From Allobosea lupini (GTDB lineage: Bacteria > Pseudomonadota > Alphaproteobacteria > Rhizobiales > Beijerinckiaceae), in assembly GCF_900109525.1 (NCBI RefSeq), contig NZ_FOAN01000002.1, positions 558,001 through 622,000 on the forward strand: a stretch of DNA of 64,000 bases. The letters run 5' to 3'. Made by a program: the position numbers and the translations under genes. The notes beneath the pieces are model-generated. The model saw nothing but the letters and a program-made list of their open reading frames with translations. It did not search any database and had not been told where the DNA came from. Below are positions 54,801 to 63,198 of the stretch, piece by piece. Every line of letters starts with the position of its first letter. Within the stretch, counting starts at the first letter, position 1.

Positions 54801-55283
54801 GAGCGGCTTCTTGCCGCATTCGAGATCGTCAACGGCCATTTCCAGCATCTGTTCGGGGTGCTGTTCGGCGGCGGCACCGCCGATCTCACGCTGGTCGATT
54901 CGGAAGACCCGCTCGAAGCCGGGCTCGAGATCATCGCGCGCCCCCCGGGCAAAAAGCCGCAGGTGATGACGCTGCTCTCCGGCGGCGAGCAGGCGCTGAC
55001 CGCGACCGCGCTGATCTTCGCGGTGTTCCTGACCAACCCCTCGCCGATCTGCGTGCTCGACGAGGTCGACGCCCCGCTCGATGATGCCAATGTCGAGCGC
55101 TATTGCGACCTGCTCGAGGAGATGGCGCGCAACACCGCGACGCGCTTCATCCTGATCACCCACAACCCGATCACCATGGCCCGCATGGACCGGCTATTCG
55201 GCGTCACCATGGCCGAGCGCGGTGTCAGCCAGATGGTCTCGGTCGACCTCGCCACGGCCGAGCGCATCCGCGAGGCGGTCTGA
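51828..55283 (+). CDS. smc: Chromosome segregation protein SMC
   Basis: An 1151-residue ATPase that compacts and segregates the chromosome with ScpAB. Walker A is IVGPNGCGKSNLV (about residues 29-41). Two long coiled coils, rich in A, E, R and L, flank a hinge domain (about residues 500-640; WPAILDSIVAAKGYETALGAALG). The signature LSGGEQALTATALIFA and Walker B VLDEVDAPLDD lie near the C-terminus. Length is normal. The coiled coils have unusually high Ala/Arg content, reflecting GC pressure. Confidence 0.96.
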   Translation: MQLTRLKLAGFKTFVEPAEFQIEPGLTGIVGPNGCGKSNLVEALRWVMGESSFKNMRGSGMDDVIFGGSSERPARNMAEVALTLDNSDRKAPAAFNEAEVLEVTRRIEREEGSTYRINGKEVRARDVQLLFADAATGARSPALVRQGQISEIISAKPQSRRRILEDAAGIAGLHSRRHEAELRLKGAEDNLNRLEDVLAEIDGQVEALQRQARQATRYRNLASDIRKAEAVLALIAHHEARTQEAVAERALEAAVREVADRTGVQAQAARLQAIATHELPALREGEAAAAAALVRLKRGLDEIEAENRRAKQRTEELAKRLAELQSDLARQDSLGKDASDSLSRLTAEDESLRLEGEAAAGGSVAAAAELAEAEKALAAAEAEHAAVQARLSELAARRGALERALREATEREARHTAERERLQRDQAALDADGTAASLDGLRAAVATADSVMQSADAAAGVARSALAAAREEESRLRGPVAEADRKAQRLETEVRTLQKLLAPAAGGRWPAILDSIVAAKGYETALGAALGDDLDASADPAAPAHWSDSGSGESDPSLPDGVESLAKQVRGPAALGRRLRQIGVVARADGAALRPKLLPGQRLVSREGDIWRWDGFTSAADAPSPAARRLAEKNRLGDLEREAQAAREASEAARDGLDQASERTKAAAQAEAKALEAIREARRNLDQARERLAQAERKAGETAARRSALTEAIGRLGQNIADAQAQAEAANQDLSGLAPAPELESALLAARAELGERRAAASEARARVQTQGREAELRSRRREAIAGDLRAWRERAATSEQSAADTRRRIETTAAEHKALLEAPDTFLVERRRLLAEIETAEANRRTAADKLAAGEVAQAEADRQARSELEALSAAREGRASAEARLEAARQRLADVVRQIVDGLETEVATLHQLAGLKIGDTPPDAEDVERRLGGLKAERERLGAVNLRADDELSEVQGKRSGLATERDDLTEAIRRLRQAIGALNREGRERLLAAFEIVNGHFQHLFGVLFGGGTADLTLVDSEDPLEAGLEIIARPPGKKPQVMTLLSGGEQALTATALIFAVFLTNPSPICVLDEVDAPLDDANVERYCDLLEEMARNTATRFILITHNPITMARMDRLFGVTMAERGVSQMVSVDLATAERIREAV

Positions 55284-55600
55284 CATTATTGCCGCGGCGC
55301 ACAAAAATCGTCTCCAGAGACCTGCGGCAGTCCAAAATCATTTTATTTTTCAAGGCATTAATAGCCTCCCACTCAGCTTGACACCATATGACCCCGTCAA
55401 TATGGTGCGCCCGATTTTTCCGGGTGGCGGGGCTTGTTTCATCGCACGGAACGATCGGCAATCCGATGAGCGCACGCCACGACGATCCGGTTCCCGGATC
55501 AGCTGATATGGCAGCGCAAATCAGCGACAATTCCGGTATTGTCCGGTTCTCCAGGGGACCGAGCACGGAGGGGTCGTGTCATGACGGCGGTCGAGCGGCA
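55284..55600. other. Promoter and leader region of the F0 ATP synthase operon
   Basis: 317 bases, AT-rich at 55320-55370. It holds the TTGACA/TATGGT promoter (55378-55406) with an overlapping palindrome, and a 7-codon ORF just before atpI, both listed separately. The leader between the promoter and atpI is about 190 bases long. Confidence 0.7.
55378..55407 (+). promoter_or_regulatory. Strong sigma70-type promoter with overlapping palindrome
   Basis: TTGACA (55378-55383), 17-bp spacer, TATGGT (55401-55406). The palindrome CACCATAT-N10-ATATGGTG (55382-55407) begins in the -35 and covers the -10 hexamer, a classic repressor position. It is the likely promoter for atpI-atpB-atpE-b'-b. Confidence 0.75.
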
Positions 55601-55604
55601 ATGA
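55581..55604 (+). CDS. Seven-codon ORF coupled to atpI
   Basis: Encodes MTAVERQ. GGAGGGG (55567-55573) lies seven bases before its ATG, a stronger ribosome site than the one before atpI. Its stop overlaps the atpI start (ATGA at 55601-55604), so it would deliver ribosomes to atpI. It is either a coupling/leader peptide or a sign that the atpI start is misjudged. Confidence 0.45.
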   Translation: MTAVERQ

Positions 55605-55975
55605 CGGGCCAGGACGGAAAGAGTTCGGGCCCGGGGCGGCCTGCTGATGAGGATGCGAGCCTGGAAGTCCGGCTCAAATCCCTCGATGCAGGCTTGAAGC
55701 GTGCGACCAACCAGACGGAAGCCGAAATCCGGCGCGAGAGCACATCCGCCGATTCCAGCGGAATCGGGCAGGCGATGCGGCTTTCCACGGAATTCGTTGC
55801 CGGCATCATTGTCGGCGGCGGGCTCGGCTGGGCCGTCGATAAATGGCTGGGGACGGCGCCCTTCGGGATGATCGTCCTGCTGATGCTCGGTTTCGGCGCT
55901 GGCGTGATGAACGTCGTGCGCGCAGCGGGCTTGATGAAATCGCGCACTGACGATAAGTCGAGCGCGCAGAACTGA
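55601..55975 (+). CDS. atpI: F0F1 ATP synthase assembly/accessory protein AtpI
   Basis: A 124-residue membrane protein that assists c-ring assembly and may move Mg. A polar N-terminus (TGQDGKSSGPGRPADEDASLE) precedes two transmembrane helices (EFVAGIIVGGGLGWAVDKW and FGMIVLLMLGFGAGVMNVV). It starts the operon for the F0 part of ATP synthase, in the order usual for Alphaproteobacteria. Confidence 0.87.
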   Translation: MTGQDGKSSGPGRPADEDASLEVRLKSLDAGLKRATNQTEAEIRRESTSADSSGIGQAMRLSTEFVAGIIVGGGLGWAVDKWLGTAPFGMIVLLMLGFGAGVMNVVRAAGLMKSRTDDKSSAQN

Positions 55976-56023
55976 GGCTCGGTCCCGAAAGGGGCCGTCT
56001 TATGGCAGGAACAAGGGCGACAG

Positions 56024-56770
56024 ATGGCTGGTCCGATCGAACAATTCGAGATCAAACCGATCGTGTCTCTTGGCAAGATCGGCGGAAGCGAAATCGCTTT
56101 CACCAATTCCGCCCTGTTCATGGTCGCTGCCGTCGCCATCATCGTGCTGCTGTTCGTCTATGGCACGCGCAACCGCTCGCTGGTCCCGGGCCGGCTGCAA
56201 TCGCTGGCGGAGATGGGCTACGAGTTCGTAGCCAACACCGTGAAAGACTCGGCCGGCCATGACGGCATGAAGTTCATGCCGCTGGTGTTCTCGCTCTTCA
56301 TGTTCGTGCTGGTCTGCAACATGCTCGGCATGATCCCGGGCGCGTTCACCGTCACCAGCCACCTGATCGTCACCGCCGCGCTCGCCGCGCTCGTGATCTT
56401 CACGGTCATCATCTACGGTATCGCCAAGCACGGCGCGCATTTCTTCGGCCTGTTCGTGCCCAAGGGCGTGCATCCGCTGATGCTGATCATCCTGGTGCCG
56501 ATCGAGGTGATCTCCTTCGTCTCGCGCCCGATCAGCCTGTCGGTCCGCCTCTTCGCCAACATGCTGGCCGGCCACATCGCGCTGAAGATCTTCGCCGGCT
56601 TTGTGGCGACGCTGCTCTTCGCCGGCGGCTGGGCCATCCTCTCGCCGCTGCCGCTCGTGCTGACCGTCGCGCTGATCGCGCTGGAATTCTTGGTCGCCGG
56701 ACTGCAGGCCTATGTCTTCGCCGTGCTGACCTGCATCTACCTGCACGACGCCCTCCATCCGGGCCACTGA
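56024..56770 (+). CDS. atpB: ATP synthase F0 subunit a
   Basis: A 248-residue membrane subunit carrying the proton half-channels. The essential arginine lies in [14 protein letters not shown]; other conserved parts are [15 protein letters not shown] and the late [20 protein letters not shown]. Length is normal. It works against the c-ring encoded by the next gene. Confidence 0.95.
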   Translation: MAGPIEQFEIKPIVSLGKIGGSEIAFTNSALFMVAAVAIIVLLFVYGTRNRSLVPGRLQSLAEMGYEFVANTVKDSAGHDGMKFMPLVFSLFMFVLVCNMLGMIPGAFTVTSHLIVTAALAALVIFTVIIYGIAKHGAHFFGLFVPKGVHPLMLIILVPIEVISFVSRPISLSVRLFANMLAGHIALKIFAGFVATLLFAGGWAILSPLPLVLTVALIALEFLVAGLQAYVFAVLTCIYLHDALHPGH

Positions 56771-56832
56771 GCGGCCCTGATCCTCAAGTTCACCCCTCGA
56801 CTGTCACAACCATCCCCCTAAGGAGCATTTCC

Positions 56833-57060
56833 ATGGATCCCGTCGCAGCCAAGTACATCGGCGCTGGTCTCGCTTGCCTCGGCATGGCCGGCGCGGGCAT
56901 CGGCCTCGGCAACCTGTTCGGCCAGTTCCTCTCGGGCGCCCTGCGCAACCCGTCGGCGGCCGATGGCCAGCGCGGCACCCTGCTGCTCGGCTTCGCGCTG
57001 ACCGAAGCGCTCGGCATCTTCTCGCTGCTGATCGCGCTGCTGCTGCTCTTCGCGGTCTGA
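56833..57060 (+). CDS. atpE: ATP synthase F0 subunit c
   Basis: A 75-residue hairpin of two membrane helices forming the rotor ring. The proton-carrying glutamate is in [13 protein letters not shown] on helix 2; the polar loop is [20 protein letters not shown] before the ATG supports high translation, as expected for a multi-copy subunit. Confidence 0.96.
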   Translation: MDPVAAKYIGAGLACLGMAGAGIGLGNLFGQFLSGALRNPSAADGQRGTLLLGFALTEALGIFSLLIALLLLFAV

Positions 57061-57187
57061 TCGCGAAAACGACCAGAGCCTGCCGCAGGCGACGGCCCTC
57101 ACAGGGCGTCACGCGGCAGGCTCCCGCCTCCCTTCCCATATCGCCGTGCGAACCGTCCGGGCTCGTGCGGCCGGATGAGGTTCAGTG

Positions 57188-57742
57188 ATGGCAGCGCCAG
57201 CCACGACCACCGGAACGACCGCCCATGGCGGCGCGGCTCCCGCCCATGGCGGCGGCTTCCCGCCGTTCCAGGGTGAAACCTTCGCCTCGCAGCTGCTCTG
57301 GCTGGCGATTACCTTCGGCTTCCTCTACTGGCTCGCCGCCAAGGTCATCGTGCCGCGCCTCGGCGGCATCCTCGAGGACCGCGCCAACAAGATCGGCAAC
57401 GATCTCGACGAGGCGGCGGCGATGAAAGCCAAGGCCGAAGAGGCCGGCCAGGCCTATGAGAAGTCCCTTGCCGAAGCCCGCGCCAAGTCGCAGGCCATCG
57501 CGCAGGAGACGCGCGAGAAGGTCAACGCCGACAGCGCTGCGCGGCGCAAGACGGTCGAGGCCGATCTTTCCGCCAAGCTCGCCGATGCGGAGGCCAAGAT
57601 CGTCGCCACCAAGACCGAGGCGATGAGCCATGTCGATGCGATCGCCGCAGACGCGGCCGGCGCCATCGTCAGCCATCTGACCGGAACGGCTCCGGCCCCG
57701 GCCGACGCCGCCAAGGCGGTCAAGACCGCGCTGGGAGGCTGA
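57188..57742 (+). CDS. atpF2: ATP synthase F0 subunit b'
   Basis: A 184-residue peripheral-stalk subunit. A Gly/Ala/His-rich N-terminus (GTTAHGGAAPAHGGG) is followed by one membrane helix (LLWLAITFGFLYWLAAKVI) and a long charged helix that pairs with subunit b. The presence of b' beside b makes a heterodimeric stalk, a feature of Alphaproteobacteria and photosynthetic bacteria. GTG one codon earlier is an alternative start. Confidence 0.93.
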   Translation: MAAPATTTGTTAHGGAAPAHGGGFPPFQGETFASQLLWLAITFGFLYWLAAKVIVPRLGGILEDRANKIGNDLDEAAAMKAKAEEAGQAYEKSLAEARAKSQAIAQETREKVNADSAARRKTVEADLSAKLADAEAKIVATKTEAMSHVDAIAADAAGAIVSHLTGTAPAPADAAKAVKTALGG

Positions 57743-57747
57743 GCACC

Positions 57748-58233
57748 ATGTTGAGCAATCCGACCTTCTGGGTTCTCGTCTCGACCGTCATCTTCCTTGC
57801 CATGGCGGTGAAGATGGGTGCTCTCAAGGGCCTCACCGGCGCGCTCGACGCTCGCGGCGAGCTCGTCGCCCGTGAGCTCGCCGAGGCCCGCCGCCTGCGC
57901 CACGAGGCCGAGCTGCTGCTGGCCGAGTTCGAAGGCAAGCGCAAGGCGGCCGAGGCCGAGGCCGAGGCGATCGTCGCCAACGCCAAGGACGAGGCCCAGC
58001 GTCTCGCCAAGGACGCCGAGGAGAAGCTGGCGGAGTTCGTCACGCGCCGGACCAAGTCGGCGCAGGACAAGATCGCCCAGGCCGAGACGCAGGCCACCGC
58101 CGAGGTCCGTGCCGCCGCAGCCGAGGCTGCGACGCGCGCCGCCGAGGTCATTCTGCGTGGCCAGGTCGCCGGCAAGGCCGGTGCCGACCTGATCGCCGCC
58201 GGCCTCAAGGATGTTCGCGCCAAGCTCAACTGA
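57748..58233 (+). CDS. atpF: ATP synthase F0 subunit b
   Basis: A 161-residue stalk subunit. The membrane segment at the N-terminus (NPTFWVLVSTVIFLAMAV) is followed by a long alanine- and glutamate-rich helix. It lies five bases after b' and ends the operon with a strong terminator. Together with b' it ties F1 to subunit a. Confidence 0.94.
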   Translation: MLSNPTFWVLVSTVIFLAMAVKMGALKGLTGALDARGELVARELAEARRLRHEAELLLAEFEGKRKAAEAEAEAIVANAKDEAQRLAKDAEEKLAEFVTRRTKSAQDKIAQAETQATAEVRAAAAEAATRAAEVILRGQVAGKAGADLIAAGLKDVRAKLN

Positions 58234-58257
58234 GCCGCTGCGACATCACGAGAAACG

Positions 58258-58290
58258 AAAACGCCGCGGTCTTCGGACCGCGGCGTTTTT
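58258..58290 (+). terminator. Intrinsic terminator of the F0 operon
   Basis: AAACGCCGCGGTC-TTCG-GACCGCGGCGTTTTT; perfect stem with a stable UUCG tetraloop and a T-run, 25 bp after subunit b. Confidence 0.94.
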
Positions 58291-58329
58291 CATGTGAGCT
58301 CCAGGAAACGGAAAGAGCAGCGCCCTGTC

Positions 58330-59598
58330 CTACTGGATGGCGACGGCCGCCGGGGCAGCTGGCCGGACGACCGGCTGGGGCAGCTTGGCCGTGGCGGGCG
58401 CTGCCTCTGTCGGAGCGACGACCGGCTTTGGCTTGGGCCGGCGCGGCTGGATCGTCGAGGTGACGATGCCCTGCGGCGTATCGAGCCCATAGATGTCGTC
58501 GCGGAACTGCACGAGACCTTCGGCGTCCTGCCAGCCGGTCATGTAGACCCAGGCCACCGGAACGGCCTTCTTCAAGGCGATGTTCTTGCGCTCGCCCTTG
58601 GCGATCTCGGCCTCGATCGCCGGCTGGTTCCACTCGGTGCCTTCGAGCAACCAGGCCGCCAGATCACGCACACCTTCGATGCGGGCACAGCCGGATGAGT
58701 TGAAGCGGACATCGTTGCGGAACAGCGACTTTTTCGGCGTGTCATGCATGTAGACCGCCTCGCTGTTCGGCATGTCGATCTTGAGCTGGCCGAGCGAGTT
58801 GGTCGGGCCCGGCTCCTGCCGGACATAGAAATAGGGGTTGCTCAGGCTAGCCCAGTTGACGCTCGCCGGGTCGATCTCGCGGTTCTCGGCGCCGAGCAGC
58901 TTCATGTTGGACTTGGCGATGAAGCCGGGATCCTTGCGCATATGCGGGATGATGTCGGCCTTCACGATCGACATCGGCACCGTCCAGTAGGGATTGAGGT
59001 TGACCGAGGTGATGCTGGCCTGGAGCACCGGCGACGGGCGATCAGGCCGGCCGACGATGGCAAGATGGCGGCGCTGGACGACACCGCCATCCACCGCCTC
59101 GGCGCTGGCGCCGGGGATGTTCACCACGACATAGCGACCGGTGAAGCTGAAGCCGTTGCCCTTGAGCCGCTCCAGCGTGGCCGTGAGCTGGTTGAGACGC
59201 ACTTCCACCGGTACGTTCAGCGCCTTCAGGGTGAGGCGGCCGACGGTACCGAGATCGGACAAGCCATGGCGGCGCTGGAAGCGCTTCACCGCAGCGACGA
59301 CGGCCGCGTCATAGACATCGCCAGGCAAGGCGTCGGGCGGCAGATCGCCGCTCAGCATCAGGCGCTGCTTGAGCAGCGCGACATCTGGCCCCTGCGAATC
59401 GGGTTTCAGCGCGCTCGCCGAACCGGGAACCTTCGGCCAGCCGCCGCGGCCAGCGATATCCTCATGCGTGATCAGCGCCTCGAGCGTGCGGTCATAGGTC
59501 TTGGGGCCATAGCCCGGCTCCTCGGCGCGGGAGGCCGAGAGCATCGCCGCGAAAGAGACCGCGGCGGCGAGCATATGGCGAAGGCGAACGCGATACAT
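58330..59598 (-). CDS. L,D-transpeptidase (YcbB/LdtD-like) with peptidoglycan-binding domain
   Basis: A 422-residue exported enzyme making 3-3 crosslinks in peptidoglycan or linking envelope proteins to it. Signal peptide (RHMLAAAVSFAAMLSASRA), then a peptidoglycan-binding helical domain (DVALLKQRLMLSGDLPP...VVAAVKRFQRRHGL) and the YkuD catalytic domain with the motif HDTPKKSLF...NSSGCARIEG (His, Ser-x-Gly-Cys-x-Arg). A Pro/Ala-rich tail ends the protein. ATG 59598 is used because the upstream frame lacks signal-peptide character. Confidence 0.92.
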   Translation of the reverse strand: MYRVRLRHMLAAAVSFAAMLSASRAEEPGYGPKTYDRTLEALITHEDIAGRGGWPKVPGSASALKPDSQGPDVALLKQRLMLSGDLPPDALPGDVYDAAVVAAVKRFQRRHGLSDLGTVGRLTLKALNVPVEVRLNQLTATLERLKGNGFSFTGRYVVVNIPGASAEAVDGGVVQRRHLAIVGRPDRPSPVLQASITSVNLNPYWTVPMSIVKADIIPHMRKDPGFIAKSNMKLLGAENREIDPASVNWASLSNPYFYVRQEPGPTNSLGQLKIDMPNSEAVYMHDTPKKSLFRNDVRFNSSGCARIEGVRDLAAWLLEGTEWNQPAIEAEIAKGERKNIALKKAVPVAWVYMTGWQDAEGLVQFRDDIYGLDTPQGIVTSTIQPRRPKPKPVVAPTEAAPATAKLPQPVVRPAAPAAVAIQ

Positions 59599-59728
59599 GG
59601 GCGAGCTTCCAAGGCGCGAGGATACACGCCGTCGGAAGCTTCCCTCGCATATGGTCAAGGAAGACTTAAGGCAGCCGGCTCGGGTGACGGAAGGGCAGGA
59701 GCAACCGGCCCTGCCCTCTCGCCAGGTG

Positions 59729-61303
59729 TTACTCCGCCGCTTCCTTCACGGGCGCGGGCTTTTCCCATTTCAGCACCGGCTGGCGCGCGGCCCTGGTCTC
59801 GTCGAGACGGCGCATCGGGGCGTGATGGGGAGCCGCGGTGAAGCGGCTCTTGTCGTTGCCCTTGGCGGCGATGGCGAGGTCGCGCAGCGTCGCGATGAAC
59901 AGGTCGAGCGAGGCCTTCGATTCGGACTCGGTCGGCTCGATCAGCATGGCGCCGTGGACGACGAGCGGGAAATACACCGTCATCGGGTGGTAGCCCTCGT
60001 CGATCATCGCCTTGGCGAAGTCGAGCGTGGTAACGCCGGTGCCCTTCAGCCATTCGTCGTCGAACAACGCCTCATGCATCGAGGGGTGATCCGGGAAGGG
60101 CAGCGACATCAGGTCGGCGAGGCCAGCGCGGATGTAGTTGGCATTGAGCACGGCATCTTCCGACGCCTGCTTCATGCCGTCGGCGCCATGGCTCAGCATG
60201 TAGGCCAGTGCCCGGACATACATGCCCATCTGGCCGTGGAACGCGGTCATGCGACCGAACGGGTCGCTGCCCTCTGGCGCATCGGCCTTGTGCTCGACGA
60301 GACGCGACTTGCCGCCCTCGACATGGATGAACGGCACTGGCGCGTACGGCGCCAGTCGCTCCGACAGCACGACCGGGCCGGCGCCCGGGCCGCCGCCGCC
60401 ATGCGGGGTCGAGAAGGTCTTGTGCAGGTTGATATGCATGGCGTCGACGCCGAGATCGCCCGGGCGCGCCTTACCGACGATCGCGTTGAAGTTGGCGCCA
60501 TCGCAGTAGAAATAGGCGCCGGCCTCATGCATCGCCGCGGCGATCTCGACGATCTGCGGCTCGAAGATGCCGCAGGTGTTGGGGTTGGTCAGCATGATCG
60601 CGGCGACGTCGGGGCCGAGCAGGGCCTTGACGTCCTCGACCGCGACGGTGCCGTCCGGACGGGCCGGAACGGCCTTCACCGAAAAGCCGATCAGCGCGGC
60701 GGTCGCCGGGTTGGTGCCGTGAGCCGATTCAGGGACCAGCACGACCGTGCGAGTCGCACCCTCGCCCTTGGCGGCGATCGCAGCCTTGATCGCCATCATG
60801 CCGCAGGCTTCGCCATGAGCACCGGCCTTGGGCGACAGCGCCACGGCCGGCATGCCGGTCAGCGTCATCAGGTAGCGGGCGAGCTCGAGCATGACGTCGA
60901 GGGCGCCCGGCACGGTCGATGTGGGCTGCAGCGGATGCACGTCGGAGAAACCCGGCAGCCGCGCCACCTTCTCGTTGAGGCGGGCATTGTGCTTCATCGT
61001 GCAGGAGCCGAGCGGGAAGAGCCCGGTGTCGATGCCGTAGTTCTTCTGGCTGAGACGCACATAATGGCGCATCGTCTCCGGCTCGGAGAGGCCGGGCAGG
61101 CCGATCTCGCCCTGGCGGGCGTGCTTGCCGAGGCGGCTCTTGAACGGCGCAGGCTTGTCGATGTCGACGCCGGTCGTCTCGTGATGGCCGATCTCGAAGA
61201 TCAGCGGCTCGATCTGCTGGAGCGCGCGGTTGCCGGTGAAGGTCTCATGGACCTCGGCGGAAGCTTCACCAGCCTGGCTGGGACGTCCCTGACGGTTCAG
61301 CAT
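59729..61303 (-). CDS. gcvPB: Glycine dehydrogenase (decarboxylating), subunit 2
   Basis: A 524-residue half of the P-protein, which decarboxylates glycine and loads the aminomethyl group onto lipoyl-GcvH. It holds the PLP lysine in NLHKTFSTPHGGGGPG and the opening LGKHARQGEIGLPGLSEPETMRHY. ATG 61303 shares one base with the gcvPA stop. The split P-protein (two genes) differs from the single long GcvP of many Alphaproteobacteria. Length is normal. Confidence 0.95.
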   Translation of the reverse strand: MLNRQGRPSQAGEASAEVHETFTGNRALQQIEPLIFEIGHHETTGVDIDKPAPFKSRLGKHARQGEIGLPGLSEPETMRHYVRLSQKNYGIDTGLFPLGSCTMKHNARLNEKVARLPGFSDVHPLQPTSTVPGALDVMLELARYLMTLTGMPAVALSPKAGAHGEACGMMAIKAAIAAKGEGATRTVVLVPESAHGTNPATAALIGFSVKAVPARPDGTVAVEDVKALLGPDVAAIMLTNPNTCGIFEPQIVEIAAAMHEAGAYFYCDGANFNAIVGKARPGDLGVDAMHINLHKTFSTPHGGGGPGAGPVVLSERLAPYAPVPFIHVEGGKSRLVEHKADAPEGSDPFGRMTAFHGQMGMYVRALAYMLSHGADGMKQASEDAVLNANYIRAGLADLMSLPFPDHPSMHEALFDDEWLKGTGVTTLDFAKAMIDEGYHPMTVYFPLVVHGAMLIEPTESESKASLDLFIATLRDLAIAAKGNDKSRFTAAPHHAPMRRLDETRAARQPVLKWEKPAPVKEAAE

Positions 61304-62643
61304 CACAGCACCTCCGCGAGCGCCGCCACGAAGGCCGCCCGATCCTCATCCGTGTTCACTTCGGTATTGGCGACGATCAGGAGATCGTCGAGCCCGGCGC
61401 CCGGCAGAAGCCGAGAGACAGGCACGCCAGCCAGGATGCCCCTGGCGGCGAGCGCTTCGGCCACCTCTGCCGCCGGCTTGGCGAGCTTCACGGTAAACTC
61501 GTTGAAGAAGCTCTCGGTGAGGATCTCGGCACCTTTCACGCCGGACAGCGCGTCGGCGAGCTTCACCGCATTGGCGTGGTTGACCTCGGCGAGCCGGGTC
61601 AGGCCGGCCTGGCCGAGCAGCGTCATGTGAATGGTGAAGGCCAGCACGCAGAGGCCGGAATTGGTGCAGATGTTCGAGGTCGCCTTGTCGCGGCGGATGT
61701 GCTGCTCGCGGGTCGAGAGCGTCAGCACGAAACCGCGGCGGCCATCGGCATCAACCGTCTCGCCGCAGAGCCGGCCCGGCATCTGGCGGATGTATTTCGA
61801 CTTGGCGGCGAAAAGGCCGACATAGGGGCCACCGAAGTTCAGCGCGTTGCCGATCGACTGGCCCTCGCCGACGACGATGTCGGCATCCTGCGCACCCGGC
61901 GGCGTCACCGCGCCCAGCGAGACGACCTCGGTGAAGACCGCGATCAGCAGCGCACCATGGGCGTGCGCCTTGTCGGCGATCGGCTTGAGATCGCGCAGAT
62001 TGCCGAAGACGTCGGGCGACTGCACCACGACGCAGGAGACGCTGTCGTCGATCGCAGCGAGAATGTCCTCGGTGGCGCGGATGTCGGGCTTCAGCGCCAC
62101 GACCTCGTCGTTCGCCATCTCCGACAGCGTCTCGACGACCTGGGTGTAATGCGGGTGCAGGCCGCCAGATAGCACGGCCTTGCGCCGCCTGGTGACGCGA
62201 TGCGCCATCAGCACCGCTTCGGCCGTGCCGGTCGAGCCGTCATACATCGAGGCGTTTGCGACCTCCATGCCGGTCAGGGCCGCGACCTGGGTCTGGAACT
62301 CGAACAGGTATTGCAGCGTGCCCTGGGCAATCTCGGGCTGGTAGGGCGTGTAACTGGTCAGGAATTCCGAGCGCTGGATCAGGTGATCGACCGTCGCGGG
62401 GACATGGTGCTTGTACGCACCGGCCCCCACGAAGAACGGCACCGAGCCGGCCGCCGTGTTCTTCGACGACATCTTGCCGAGGATGCGCTCGACCTCGAGC
62501 TCGCCCTTGGCGCGCGGCAGGTCGAGCGGCTCTTTCAGGAGCTTGCCGTTCGGCACGTCGGAGAAGAGCGCATCGACATCGGTTACGCCGATGCGCGCGA
62601 GCATGTCCTCGCGGTCGGTCTCGGTCAGGGGGAGATAGCGCAT
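61303..62643 (-). CDS. gcvPA: Glycine dehydrogenase (decarboxylating), subunit 1
   Basis: A 446-residue partner subunit of the split P-protein. Starts [20 protein letters not shown], and contains [21 protein letters not shown] and [18 protein letters not shown], conserved in this subunit. It follows gcvH after a 154-bp gap that holds a palindromic repeat, and is directly coupled to gcvPB. Confidence 0.95.
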   Translation of the reverse strand: MRYLPLTETDREDMLARIGVTDVDALFSDVPNGKLLKEPLDLPRAKGELEVERILGKMSSKNTAAGSVPFFVGAGAYKHHVPATVDHLIQRSEFLTSYTPYQPEIAQGTLQYLFEFQTQVAALTGMEVANASMYDGSTGTAEAVLMAHRVTRRRKAVLSGGLHPHYTQVVETLSEMANDEVVALKPDIRATEDILAAIDDSVSCVVVQSPDVFGNLRDLKPIADKAHAHGALLIAVFTEVVSLGAVTPPGAQDADIVVGEGQSIGNALNFGGPYVGLFAAKSKYIRQMPGRLCGETVDADGRRGFVLTLSTREQHIRRDKATSNICTNSGLCVLAFTIHMTLLGQAGLTRLAEVNHANAVKLADALSGVKGAEILTESFFNEFTVKLAKPAAEVAEALAARGILAGVPVSRLLPGAGLDDLLIVANTEVNTDEDRAAFVAALAEVL

Positions 62644-62689
62644 GGAGGTTCCGTTCTCTGATACGGTCGCGACCGTTCAAAACTGCGAG

Positions 62690-62787
62690 GTCGTCCCGGG
62701 CGACCGGAGGGCGACCCGGGACCCATGCCGGAGCGGTTCAGGCATGGGTCCCGGATCAGCGCCGCTACGCGGCTTGTCCGGGACGAC
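62690..62787. repeat. Interspersed palindromic intergenic repeat, copy 2
   Basis: Nested palindromes: outer GTCGTCCCGG...CCGGGACGAC and inner GGGACCCATGCC (62718-62729) with GGCATGGGTCCC (62741-62752). Same family as 46326-46440. In the gcvH-gcvPA gap it could partly stop transcription or stabilise gcvTH mRNA. Confidence 0.8.
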
Positions 62788-62797
62788 TCGGTGAGGG

Positions 62798-63172
62798 TCA
62801 GAGCGTCTTGACGTAGTCCTGGTACTCGGCCTCGCTCAGCAGGCCGTCGAGCTCGCCCGTGTTGGTGAGCTTGATCTTGACGAACCAGCCCTTGCCGGCC
62901 GGGTCCTCGTTGACGGTGCCCGGCGCGGCCTCGAGCTCGCTGTTGACGGCGACGACTTCGCCGGAGACCGGCGCATAGACCTCGGACGCCGCCTTGACGC
63001 TCTCGACGACGGCGGCCTCGCCGCCCTTGCTCAGCGCCTTGCCGACGCTCGGCAGCTCGACGAAGACGACGTCGCCGAGCTGGCCCTGGGCGTAATCGGT
63101 GATGCCGACCGTGCCGGTGTCGCCCTCGACGCGGATGTATTCGTGGTCCTTGGTGTAGCGGGTCTCGGCCAT
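62798..63172 (-). CDS. gcvH: Glycine cleavage system H protein
   Basis: A 124-residue lipoyl carrier that shuttles the aminomethyl group among the P, T and L proteins. The lipoylated lysine is in [17 protein letters not shown], with [26 protein letters not shown] at the start. Length and motifs are standard; it sits between gcvT and gcvPA. Confidence 0.96.
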   Translation of the reverse strand: MAETRYTKDHEYIRVEGDTGTVGITDYAQGQLGDVVFVELPSVGKALSKGGEAAVVESVKAASEVYAPVSGEVVAVNSELEAAPGTVNEDPAGKGWFVKIKLTNTGELDGLLSEAEYQDYVKTL

Positions 63173-63198
63173 GGTTTCCTCCGACGGAAAAGGTGGGT

